64,000 nucleotides of DNA, taken from NCBI RefSeq assembly GCF_012927355.1, contig NZ_JABBGK010000004.1:62001-126000 (forward strand), written 5' to 3'. Made by a program: the position numbers and the translations under genes. This stretch comes from Rhizobium terricola (GTDB taxonomy: Bacteria > Pseudomonadota > Alphaproteobacteria > Rhizobiales > Rhizobiaceae). Within the stretch, counting starts at the first letter, position 1, and every line of letters begins with the position of its first letter. Below the pieces are notes generated by a model. The model was not told where the DNA came from. It did not search any database and saw only the letters and a list, made by a program, of their open reading frames with translations. Below are positions 56,658 to 64,000 of the stretch, one piece after another.

Positions 56658-58024
56658 TGTGACCTCATGGGGTGAAAAGAGGGTAGAAAGAAATTGGGCC
56701 GAACGGCGCCCGCGGGCAAGCGCTTATTGGGCTCGACCTCCATCAGGCTTCGGGCACGGAAGAATTCGAAACAAAGCCCGGCAATCGCGGCGAATTGCAG
56801 GCTGGCGGCGCTGCGAAAAAGAAGATTGCTTCCAAGCACAAGCGAAACCGTCGAGGCGACCACGGCGCAATGGAACATCGCGAACCACAGCCGCGCACGC
56901 GGTTCGTTGACGAGATCCTGCACCCGCGGCGTCGGTCCACGACCGAGGACCGGGCCATAGCATTCGAGCCAGGTCAGGAAAGGTACGATCTTGTAGAGCT
57001 TGGCGAGCCCGAGGCCTGTCAGCCATCCGAACCCGAGAAGATAGACGATCGCCGGAACATCTTCGCCAAGCCGCCCCGCGATTGTTGCGAGCGTCAGCCA
57101 CAGCGCTCCGGCAGCGAGCGCCGCGAATGCCGCTATGCTGGCAAGACTGTTCAGCTCCAGCTGTGGTCGACGCCGCGCCCGGTAAATTGTGAGAAGGTCG
57201 GCACCATAGAGGCCGAGTCCGACGACCGACAGCCCGAGTGCGGCAACCATGATTATCCTGGCACCCGGGACATCGGCCAGGACCATAGCAAGCACGGCGG
57301 TCAGCACCGCGATAGCTGCGGAGCCGGCAATCCACACCTTGCCGCCGAACCGGGAAGCGCTGTCGGGCGCCAGCATGAACATCGGCAGCAGTCTGTAGCT
57401 GACACCGAGCGCAGAAAAACTCAGCCAGCCTCCGAGACCCAAGGCGACGTGCAAGGGCAGCGCATCAGGCAGGAAGGCGAGCCAGCTGGCCGGCAGAAAA
57501 CCCGAAAGTGCAAGGGCGAAGATGACGCCGAGACCGAACGTCGCGCAGAGACAGAAGAGGCCGACGGTGACGAAGCGGGCTGGCAGACCGAGTGGTCGCG
57601 CGGTGGCGATCGTGAGAACGAGAATGGCCGCAACGCAGAGATAGCCACCCGCGAGCAGGAGAGCACCGCAGGTGAGCAGATGCGGCGCAAGCGAGAGATC
57701 CCCGGCCATGCCGGCAAAGCCGATGACGAGGCTCGACGCTCCGGCGACGATCGCGCCGAGTGCGGGAAAGGCTGCGCCCTCGCCTTTGAGCGGCTTGGCG
57801 ATCAGGACCGGCACGAACTGCAGCAGCGCACCGGACATCAGGAGCCCGAGCCAGCCGGCCGTGAAGAGGTGAACGACGGCAAGCGTCGACGGCGCCTCGA
57901 CCGCGGATATCGGGTCTCCGTAGCCCGCGGCCAGCAATGCCTGACCGATCAGCAGAAAAAGGCAAGCGGCCGCGAAGTAGCCCATTGTCCAACGGGAAAG
58001 ACTGGCACTCGGCATGTCGATCAC
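56654..58024 (-). CDS. Polytopic membrane protein related to NnrS/haem-copper types
   Basis: 456 residues, about 12 helices. His-containing helices resemble haem sites: STLAVVHLFTAGWLGLLMSGALLQ, PLHVALGLGGWLSFSALGVSYRLLPMF, and a later LYKIVPFLTWLE. These resemble the HxxxxG helices of NnrS and cytochrome oxidase subunit I-like proteins. It is not NorB: it lacks the usual His pattern. It is encoded with DUF2249 and DUF59 proteins in a denitrification island. Haem binding and NO relation are inferred. Confidence 0.72.
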   Translation of the reverse strand: MIDMPSASLSRWTMGYFAAACLFLLIGQALLAAGYGDPISAVEAPSTLAVVHLFTAGWLGLLMSGALLQFVPVLIAKPLKGEGAAFPALGAIVAGASSLVIGFAGMAGDLSLAPHLLTCGALLLAGGYLCVAAILVLTIATARPLGLPARFVTVGLFCLCATFGLGVIFALALSGFLPASWLAFLPDALPLHVALGLGGWLSFSALGVSYRLLPMFMLAPDSASRFGGKVWIAGSAAIAVLTAVLAMVLADVPGARIIMVAALGLSVVGLGLYGADLLTIYRARRRPQLELNSLASIAAFAALAAGALWLTLATIAGRLGEDVPAIVYLLGFGWLTGLGLAKLYKIVPFLTWLECYGPVLGRGPTPRVQDLVNEPRARLWFAMFHCAVVASTVSLVLGSNLLFRSAASLQFAAIAGLCFEFFRARSLMEVEPNKRLPAGAVRPNFFLPSFHPMRSQ

Positions 58025-58054
58025 CTCATAGCGGAAGCGTCAGGGACGGTCCGC

Positions 58055-58336
58055 CTAATGGTCCCCGCCACAGCTGCACTCGCAGCCGGCGTCTTTCATG
58101 CGTGCGATCTCGACCCGCCAGACCTCCGGTCCCTGTTCGAGATATTCCCAGCCGAACATGCCCGAGAAGTTCGTTTCGAGATGATAATGCAACGGCCGCG
58201 GATCATGGTCACTCGTGATCAGCATCGAGCCGCCTGGAAGCAGTGCGTTGAGCATACCGAAGATCCGGGGATGGCGTTCCGGCGGCGGTACGAGGCGTAC
58301 GTCGATCGATGGCTTGATCTCTGCAATGTCGGTCAT
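58055..58336 (-). CDS. Short DUF2249 protein with C-terminal Cys cluster
   Basis: 93 residues. A DUF2249 domain (IDVRLVPPPERHPRIFGMLNALLPGGSMLITSDHDPRPLHYHLETNF) ends with MKDAGCECSCGGDH, giving three Cys and a terminal His that could hold a metal or cluster. First gene of the accessory operon. A TTG-N8-CAA box lies 92 bp upstream. Function unknown. Confidence 0.83.
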   Translation of the reverse strand: MTDIAEIKPSIDVRLVPPPERHPRIFGMLNALLPGGSMLITSDHDPRPLHYHLETNFSGMFGWEYLEQGPEVWRVEIARMKDAGCECSCGGDH

Positions 58337-58427
58337 CAGTCTATCCTGTCTGTTTCGGCATGCCGGTTTCCGTCGCGGCCCGGCCCCGGCCTGCCGGCAT
58401 TTCTAGCGTGAAGTCGGTCATCGAAAC

Positions 58428-58441
58428 TTGACGCCGCGCAA
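58428..58441 (-). promoter_or_regulatory. NnrR/FNR-type box for the accessory operon
   Basis: TTGAC GCCG CGCAA: TTG-N8-CAA, centred about 98 bp before the DUF2249 start on the minus strand and 114 bp before hemN. Its outer distance fits the minus-strand operon better. Confidence 0.6.
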
Positions 58442-58486
58442 ACAAGTCCGAGATGCCCGGCCGGCTTTCGCCGCGCTGATTGGGAT

Positions 58487-58500
58487 TTGGCAAAGAGCAA
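58487..58500 (+). promoter_or_regulatory. NnrR/FNR-type box for hemN
   Basis: TTGGC AAAG AGCAA: TTG-N8-CAA, centred about 55 bp before the hemN ATG. Confidence 0.55.
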
Positions 58501-58548
58501 GACGAACGGCCGGTCTAGGAATGGTTCACCAAAAACTGGAGAGCCCCG

Positions 58549-59901
58549 ATGCCCCATGAATTGATCCGGAAATATGGCGAGTCCCGCCTGCCCCGCTACA
58601 CGAGCTATCCAACGGCGCCCCGCTTTGCCCCCGGCATCGCAGCCGGCACCTATGGCGACTGGCTGTCGCGCATCCCCGCTCGGGAGGCCGTTTCTCTCTA
58701 CCTGCACATCCCGTTCTGCCGGTCCATGTGCTGGTATTGCGGCTGTCACACCTCGATCACGCAGAAGGACCAACCGATCCTCGACTATCTCGACGTCCTG
58801 AAGCGGGAGATCAGACTGGTGGGCAAGGCGGCCGGCAAAACACTGAGAGTAGGACAGATCCACTTCGGCGGCGGCACGCCGACGATCATGAAACCGGAAG
58901 AGTTTCTCGACCTGTCAGCCTTCCTGCAACGGGAACTGGACGTCACCCCCACCGCCGGGATCGCCGTCGAGATCGACCCGCGCACGCTTTCCCGATCGAT
59001 GATCGGTGCATTGGGACAGTCCGGGGTAACCCGCGCCAGCCTCGGAGTGCAGAGTTTCGATCCGACCGTGCAGAAGGCAATCAACCGCATCCAGACTGTG
59101 GAACAGACGGCCAATGCGGTTTCCGGTCTGCGTGGCGCCGGGATCGAGAGCATCAACTTCGACCTGATCTACGGGCTGCCGCATCAGACCGTGGAATCCT
59201 GCGTGGCGACGGCCAGGACAGCGATCGCAATGCGCCCGGACCGTTTCGCCGTCTTCGGCTATGCGCACATCCCGTCCTTCAAGAAGCACCAGCGCCTGAT
59301 CGACGAAAATGCGCTCCCGGACGCCGCCACCCGGCATGCCCAGGCGGAAGCCATAGCCGATACACTCTCCTCCGCCGGCTATCGCCGGATCGGTCTGGAC
59401 CATTTTGCCCTGCCGGACGACGAACTCTCCCTCGCCGCCGAGAACGGCCGTCTGCACCGTAATTTCCAGGGTTACACGACGGATGCCTGCACAACGCTGA
59501 TCGGTCTCGGCGCCTCTGCGATCGGCCGGACCGCGGACGGCTACGTCCAGAACGAGGTGGCAATCGGTCAATACGCGCAGCGCATCGCCTCCGGAAAGCT
59601 CGCAACCGCGAAAGGTTACCGCATGACCGCGGAAGACCGGCTGCGGGCGACCGTGATCGAGCGGCTCATGTGCGATTTCAGGGCCGATCTTCCCGCGCTG
59701 TGCGCAGCCCACGGTTTCGAACCCGATCAGCTGCTGAACGGCAACGCGATGTTCGAGAACATCCTCGAGGACGGCATCGCGGATATCGCCGACGGTGTCG
59801 TTTCCGTTCGCCGCGACTGCCGCTTCGTCATCCGCGCGGTGGCGGCCAGCTTTGACGCCTATCTCGACCAGTCGACCCGGACCCATTCCAAGGCAGCCTG
59901 A
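58549..59901 (+). CDS. hemN: Oxygen-independent coproporphyrinogen III oxidase
   Basis: 450 residues. Radical SAM motif Cys57, Cys61, Cys64 in IPFCRSMCWYCGC, with HFGGGTPTI and NFQGYTTDAC present as in genuine HemN rather than HemW. It decarboxylates coproporphyrinogen III under anoxia, supplying haem for denitrification cytochromes. It is placed between the accessory operon and nor genes and is probably under the same box-dependent control. Confidence 0.95.
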   Translation: MPHELIRKYGESRLPRYTSYPTAPRFAPGIAAGTYGDWLSRIPAREAVSLYLHIPFCRSMCWYCGCHTSITQKDQPILDYLDVLKREIRLVGKAAGKTLRVGQIHFGGGTPTIMKPEEFLDLSAFLQRELDVTPTAGIAVEIDPRTLSRSMIGALGQSGVTRASLGVQSFDPTVQKAINRIQTVEQTANAVSGLRGAGIESINFDLIYGLPHQTVESCVATARTAIAMRPDRFAVFGYAHIPSFKKHQRLIDENALPDAATRHAQAEAIADTLSSAGYRRIGLDHFALPDDELSLAAENGRLHRNFQGYTTDACTTLIGLGASAIGRTADGYVQNEVAIGQYAQRIASGKLATAKGYRMTAEDRLRATVIERLMCDFRADLPALCAAHGFEPDQLLNGNAMFENILEDGIADIADGVVSVRRDCRFVIRAVAASFDAYLDQSTRTHSKAA

Positions 59902-59925
59902 GACTTTCGCCCTCTCCCGGATACG

Positions 59926-59961
59926 GAAAGGCCCGGTGCTACCCCAAGCACCGGGCCTTTC
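59926..59961. terminator. Bidirectional terminator between hemN and norD
   Basis: GAAAGGCCCGGTGCT (59926-59940), ACCCCA loop, AGCACCGGGCCTTTC (59947-59961), then TTTTCG. A perfect 15-bp stem between two convergent genes. Confidence 0.95.
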
Positions 59962-59982
59962 TTTTCGCGACCTGCCTCCGCC

Positions 59983-61881
59983 TTATCCGGCAAGGCCGCG
60001 ATAGATCGCCGGCAGGGCCGACGGCAGCCGCCCGATGTTGGACACGACGGCATAGCCGTGCTGCCCGAAAATTGCCGGCACATAGGATTTCGCGTCGCGA
60101 TCGACCGTCACCCCGAACACCCGAACACCCTTGCGACGGGCTTCCACGACCGCGCGACGGCTGTCTTCGAGAGCAAAGCGTCCCTCGTAGTGATCGACGT
60201 CGTTCGGCTTGCCATCGGTTAGCACCAGCAGGAGCTGCCGACGGTTCGGCTGTTCGGCGAGCTTCGCAGTCGCATGGCGGATCGCCGCTCCGATGCGCGT
60301 GTAGTAGCCCGGTTTCAGGGCGGCGATGCGGTTCTCGACCACCGGCCCCATCTTCTCGCCGAAGTCCTTGATCGTCTCAACGCGAACCCAGGATCTGCGG
60401 CGCGAGGTGAATGTCAGGATCGAATGGTTGTCGCCGCATGCGGAGAGACCATTGGCGAGCACCAGAAGCGCTTCCTTTTCCACATCCAGCACGCGCCGGT
60501 CGTCGAACCAGGCATCGGTCGACAGTGAAACGTCAACGAGCAGCGTGACGGCAAGATCATGCGCCTGCGGCCGGCTCATCAGATGGATGCGATCGCTCCC
60601 CTCGCCTCCGGCCCTGAGATCGGTCCGACTGCGCACGACCGCGTCGAGGTCGAGATCGGCCCCATCGAGCTGCGCACGCAACATTTCGTGCCGCGGACGC
60701 AGAACCTCGAACTGGCGGCGCACGCGCCGGATCAGGCTCCTCATCGCCGCACTCGTTTCCGGACCCTCGCCGGCTTCGCTTGCCGGGCCGGAAAGAACCC
60801 GACAATAGTTCTTGAGATACGCATTCCGCCGGTAGTCCCATTCAGGATAGGACAGTTCGGCTGACAGGGGCGTGCGGTCGAGCGCTTCGGGTGGCAGGTC
60901 GAGGTCGAAGCGGAAGCGGGCCGACGGACGCCCTTTGCGCTCGCCGAGCGTCATGTCGTCGAGTTCCTCTGCCGCGGTCGCGTCGTGGTCGTCGCTGTCG
61001 TCGCCGGGGCGATCGACATTGACCATCTCGGCCATGGCGAGGATCTTCTCGAACCGGTTGAGAATGAAGGGGCTGCGATCCTTGTCCCGGCCGTCATTCT
61101 TCTCCCGGGTCGCAATGTGGCGCCCAGCGGCCGCACCTTGCCGATCGCCACCTGCCGCAGGGCGGTCCTCGCCCTCCCGGGGAGGGCTTTCCTCTCGAAT
61201 GAGAGCGTCCGGCCATAGCGGTACCGGCAACATCGGCAGATAGCCCGGCGGTGCGCGGGCCGGCAGCGGTTCCGGAAAAGCGAGAGGTGCGAGGCCCGCT
61301 CCGGCGCGCAACAGGCCGATCACCCGATCCTCGACCATTTGCTCGACCCGCGGCAGCTTGCCACGATGCCGCTCTACCAGTGCCGCGGCGCACAGACGGC
61401 GGTAACGAACCTCGAGCCCCGGAAAGGCTCTGATCGTCGCCCGCGCGGAAGCCTCGGCCCGCGCCAGCAGGGAAACATCACGGACCAGCGGATCCACGTC
61501 CGCTACCGGATCGAGCGGCATGGTTGCCATCACCGCAGCAAGCCAGACATAGAGATCGCCATTCAACGAAGCGTGCGGAAAGAGGTCGATCACCGGAGGA
61601 AGCATCAGGGTCGCATGGTCGCGACCGGGTTGCACCAGTTTCTCCTCTCCAAGACCCAGCCGCTGGCGAAGCTTGAGACGGTGACCGGAGGTGCGACCCC
61701 GCGCCGGTGCGATCTGGACCGCGTGCTCGCCGCCGAAGCCGCGAAAGCACACGGCAAGCACCGCCTGGACACCCTCCAGCGCCACCCCCGCCTCGGGATA
61801 GCGAGGCCAGGTGCGTGTATTGCCGGCGATGTTGTGCCAGGCGCGGCCGACGGTTTCTTCCAGTTCGAGGAAGTCCAGCAT
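59983..61881 (-). CDS. norD: NorD, nitric oxide reductase activation protein
   Basis: 632 residues. The C-terminal von Willebrand factor A domain has the MIDAS DVSLSTD, and LLLVLTDGKPNDVDHYEGRFALEDSR follows. The large N-terminal part is helical with an acidic middle segment (DRPGDDSDDHDATAAEELDD). NorD works with NorQ to mature or activate NorCB. It is the last gene of the nor unit; norQ ends 11 bp upstream. Confidence 0.95.
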   Translation of the reverse strand: MLDFLELEETVGRAWHNIAGNTRTWPRYPEAGVALEGVQAVLAVCFRGFGGEHAVQIAPARGRTSGHRLKLRQRLGLGEEKLVQPGRDHATLMLPPVIDLFPHASLNGDLYVWLAAVMATMPLDPVADVDPLVRDVSLLARAEASARATIRAFPGLEVRYRRLCAAALVERHRGKLPRVEQMVEDRVIGLLRAGAGLAPLAFPEPLPARAPPGYLPMLPVPLWPDALIREESPPREGEDRPAAGGDRQGAAAGRHIATREKNDGRDKDRSPFILNRFEKILAMAEMVNVDRPGDDSDDHDATAAEELDDMTLGERKGRPSARFRFDLDLPPEALDRTPLSAELSYPEWDYRRNAYLKNYCRVLSGPASEAGEGPETSAAMRSLIRRVRRQFEVLRPRHEMLRAQLDGADLDLDAVVRSRTDLRAGGEGSDRIHLMSRPQAHDLAVTLLVDVSLSTDAWFDDRRVLDVEKEALLVLANGLSACGDNHSILTFTSRRRSWVRVETIKDFGEKMGPVVENRIAALKPGYYTRIGAAIRHATAKLAEQPNRRQLLLVLTDGKPNDVDHYEGRFALEDSRRAVVEARRKGVRVFGVTVDRDAKSYVPAIFGQHGYAVVSNIGRLPSALPAIYRGLAG

Positions 61882-61892
61882 GACATACCTCT

Positions 61893-62702
61893 CTAGCGGA
61901 TGATCGCGCCGGCCAGTTCGAGAAGGGCTGCGCGTACATCGGCTTCGTCGGTGAGCGGCTCGATCATGGCCGAGCGCACCGCATCCTTCGGCGGCAGGCC
62001 GGCGTCGATGAGGCTCGCGCAGTAGACCAGGAGACGCGTCGACACGCCTTCTTCGAGATCATGTCCCTTGAGTGCACGCAGGCGCCGCGCGAGCTCGACG
62101 AGCGGCACGACCAGCCCCTCGGCCAGTCCGCTTTCCGCGGCCACCACGGCGATCTCGCGATCGCGCGGCAGGAAGTCGAACTCAATGGCGACGAAACGCT
62201 GGCGCGTCGAAGGCTTTAGCGTCTTCAGCAGGTTCTGGTAGCCCGGATTGTAGGAAACGACGAGCATGAAACCGGGCGGTGCGCTCAACTGCTCGCCGGT
62301 TCGTTCGAGCGGCAGGATGCGCCGATCGTCGGTCAGCGGATGGAGAACCACGGCGACGTCCTTGCGGGCTTCGACCACCTCGTCGAGATAGCAAATCCCG
62401 CCGTCACGCACCGCGCGCGTGAGAGGACCGTCGACCCAGACCGTGTCACCGCCCTTGAGCAGAAAGCGGCCGGTCAGGTCCGCAGCAGCAAGGTCGTCAT
62501 GGCACGAGACCGTCGAGAGCGGCAGGCCGAGCCTGGCGGCCATGTGGCTGACGAAGCGGGTCTTGCCGCAGCCGGTGGGCCCCTTGAGCAGCAGCGGAAG
62601 CTGGCGGGTCCAGGCCGTCTCGAACAGCTCGCACTCGTTGCCGATCGGTGTATAGGCCGGGATGTCGACGCCGGATGGAGGATTGGTGAGCATGATGTTC
62701 AT
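61893..62702 (-). CDS. norQ: NorQ, MoxR-type AAA+ ATPase
   Basis: 269 residues. Walker A LLKGPTGCGKTRFV, Walker B ICYLDEVVEARKD, sensor region FMLVVSYNPGYQ. MoxR-family ATPases pair with VWA proteins as maturation chaperones; NorQ with NorD inserts the non-haem iron of NorB in characterised systems. Start at 62702, behind GAAGGAAA. 168 bp, containing a repeat, separate it from norB. Confidence 0.95.
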   Translation of the reverse strand: MNIMLTNPPSGVDIPAYTPIGNECELFETAWTRQLPLLLKGPTGCGKTRFVSHMAARLGLPLSTVSCHDDLAAADLTGRFLLKGGDTVWVDGPLTRAVRDGGICYLDEVVEARKDVAVVLHPLTDDRRILPLERTGEQLSAPPGFMLVVSYNPGYQNLLKTLKPSTRQRFVAIEFDFLPRDREIAVVAAESGLAEGLVVPLVELARRLRALKGHDLEEGVSTRLLVYCASLIDAGLPPKDAVRSAMIEPLTDEADVRAALLELAGAIIR

Positions 62703-62752
62703 CGGGGTGTTTCCTTCAAGGCTGACGATGCCGTCACGGACAAGATTTGTTC

Positions 62753-62860
62753 GGTGCCTCCTCCCCGGCGGGAAGAGGCACCAGTCGCATTCGAAAGGGA
62801 TGAGGGGACAAACGGCGCCCCCTCATCCGGGGCGGAGGACTGCCCTCTCCCCGAAGGGAG
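62753..62860. repeat. Intergenic palindromic mosaic between norB and norQ
   Basis: Three successive hairpins: GGTGCCTC/GAGGCACC (62753-62760 with 62775-62782), GATGAGGGG/CCCCTCATC (62799-62807 with 62819-62827) and CTCCC-CGAA-GGGAG (62847-62860). The CCCCTCATCCGG and CTCTCCCCGAAGGGAG words are those of rhizobial intergenic mosaic repeats of the RIME kind. No other copy is present in the window that I could see. Confidence 0.65.
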
Positions 62861-62870
62861 AAGCAGAGAT

Positions 62871-64000
62871 TTACTCGGCGGGTTCGGCGTAGCCGCCGAA
62901 AGCAGGCGCCTTTTCCTTGCCGGGAACCAGGATCGCCCAGATGAACATCAGCGCGGAGATCAGTACGACCACGCCGGAGCCCAGGCGGACCCAGTAGAAC
63001 AGCGCAAGCTGATCCTGGACGGCCATGTAGCTTTCGCCCAGCACGCGCTGCAGATGGACCTGCAGAACCCCGGCGAACGTGAGCGCGAAAGTCATCACCG
63101 ACATCGCCGTGCACATCATCCAGAAGCTGACAATCGAGAGCCACTGGTTATAGGGCTGCCGGCCGCGGATTTCCGGTACGGCATAGGCCATGACGGCGAG
63201 ATTGAGCATCACATAGGCGCCGAAGAAGGCGAGGTGACCATGGGCCGCGGTAACCTGGGTGCCATGGGTATAGTAGTTCACCGACGACAGCGTGTGCAGG
63301 AAGCCCCAGACGCCGGCGCCGAAGAAGGCCATGACCGAGCAGCCGATCGACCAGAGCAGCGCCGCCTTGTTCGGATGCTTGCGGCCCGCCTTCCAGCTCA
63401 TCACGAAGGTGAAGATCACCATGGTGAAGAACGGAGCGACCTCGAGCGTCGAGAACAGGGAGCCGATCCACTGCCAGTAACCCGGGGCACCGATCCAGTA
63501 GTAGTGGTGGCCGGTGCCGAGAATGCCCGAGAAGAGAGCAAGGCCGACGATGACATAGAGCCACTTCTCGACCACTTCGCGGTCGATGCCGTTGAGCTTG
63601 ATCATCAGGAAGGCAAGCACCGACGCCATGATCAGTTCCCAAACACCTTCGACCCAGAGATGGACGACATACCACCAGTACATCTTGTCGAGCGCCAGGT
63701 TGGCCGGGTTGTAGAAGGCGAAGAGGAAGAAGATCGCGACACCCCACAACCCGAAGACCAGGATGTTGGTGACCACCGTCTTGCGGCCCTTGAGGATCGT
63801 GAGCGTCACGTTGAACAGGAACATCAGCGCGACGATGACGATGCCGACCTTGATGGCGAAGGGCTGCTCGAGGAACTCGCGGCCTTCGTGGATGTGGAAG
63901 AGATAGCCCACCACGGCCACGGCAGCGGCGACGAGGAAGATCCAGAACTGGGCAATTGCCAGTTTGGGGCTATAGAGCTCGGTCTCCGCCTCTTCGGGAA
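62871..64000 (-). CDS. norB: Nitric oxide reductase subunit B, C-terminal part
   Basis: The gene continues past the window end; about 376 C-terminal codons are present. Haem-copper oxidase-like helices: MYWWYVVHLWVEGVWELI, LGTGHHYYWIGAPGYWQW, and AAHGHLAFFGAYVMLNLAVMAYAVP hold the conserved His ligands. It reduces NO to N2O in the membrane together with NorC, which must lie beyond the edge. The stop is 11 bp after the mosaic repeat. Confidence 0.96.
   Translation of the reverse strand, partial: PEEAETELYSPKLAIAQFWIFLVAAAVAVVGYLFHIHEGREFLEQPFAIKVGIVIVALMFLFNVTLTILKGRKTVVTNILVFGLWGVAIFFLFAFYNPANLALDKMYWWYVVHLWVEGVWELIMASVLAFLMIKLNGIDREVVEKWLYVIVGLALFSGILGTGHHYYWIGAPGYWQWIGSLFSTLEVAPFFTMVIFTFVMSWKAGRKHPNKAALLWSIGCSVMAFFGAGVWGFLHTLSSVNYYTHGTQVTAAHGHLAFFGAYVMLNLAVMAYAVPEIRGRQPYNQWLSIVSFWMMCTAMSVMTFALTFAGVLQVHLQRVLGESYMAVQDQLALFYWVRLGSGVVVLISALMFIWAILVPGKEKAPAFGGYAEPAE

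Overview
The window is a 64-kb, high-GC, gene-dense segment of an alphaproteobacterium, most likely a Rhizobiaceae member of the Ensifer/Sinorhizobium/Shinella type. The grounds are the red-type (form IC) RubisCO operon cbbFPTALSXE with divergent cbbR, a xoxF/glutathione-formaldehyde locus beside it, a nirK-type denitrification island, and rhizobial-style small proteins. The gene order recalls the CBB-xoxF region of S. meliloti megaplasmids from memory; this was not checked by search. I see no rRNA, tRNA, IS element, integrase or CRISPR array.

Layout. (1) 1-16.2 kb is mixed: a truncated glutaryl-CoA dehydrogenase with a divergent LysR regulator, a GntR-MFS pair with a palindromic operator, a bacterial alpha-2-macroglobulin overlapping pbpC, OsmC, a TerC-like membrane protein behind a long leader, a thioesterase and ExoD. 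(2) 15.2-25.6 kb is the Calvin cycle operon: cbbR divergent from cbbF-P-T-A-L-S-X-E plus a terminal thioredoxin-like gene. (3) 25.7-33.4 kb is a ten-gene minus-strand operon. It holds a family-1-like binding protein, a YVTN beta-propeller, two small exported proteins, a complete NitT/TauT-type ABC importer, an ABC-2 type transporter and gfa. It resembles the PQQ-associated/lanthanide-uptake (lut) gene sets of methylotrophs but carries an additional importer. (4) 33.5-45.5 kb is the XoxF module: DUF3280, SRPBCC and a second beta-propeller; then CXXCW protein, xoxJ, xoxG, xoxF, fghA and adhI; then the 'quinoprotein relay' metallohydrolase, a SoxYZ-like carrier and three unknown exported proteins. 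(5) 45.5-49.7 kb is a LuxR-type response regulator, FIST protein and hybrid PAS histidine kinase operon, probably the regulator of the quinoprotein genes. (6) 50.8-64 kb is denitrification: pseudoazurin, nnrR, nirV, nirK, nnrS, a four-gene accessory operon, hemN, norD, norQ and a truncated norB.

How it fits together. XoxF would oxidise methanol in the periplasm with a lanthanide-PQQ cofactor and pass electrons to XoxG. Formaldehyde is handled by Gfa, AdhI and FghA to formate. CO2 would be fixed by the CBB operon, and under low oxygen electrons could go to nitrite and NO reductases. Formate dehydrogenase, PQQ synthesis, a TonB receptor and norC are not in the window. Five TTG-N8-CAA sites in front of paz, nirK, nnrS, the accessory operon and hemN suggest one NnrR/FNR-type regulon. 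Strong hairpins sit between xoxF and xoxG and between nirK and nirV, where the abundant enzyme gene is followed by an accessory gene.
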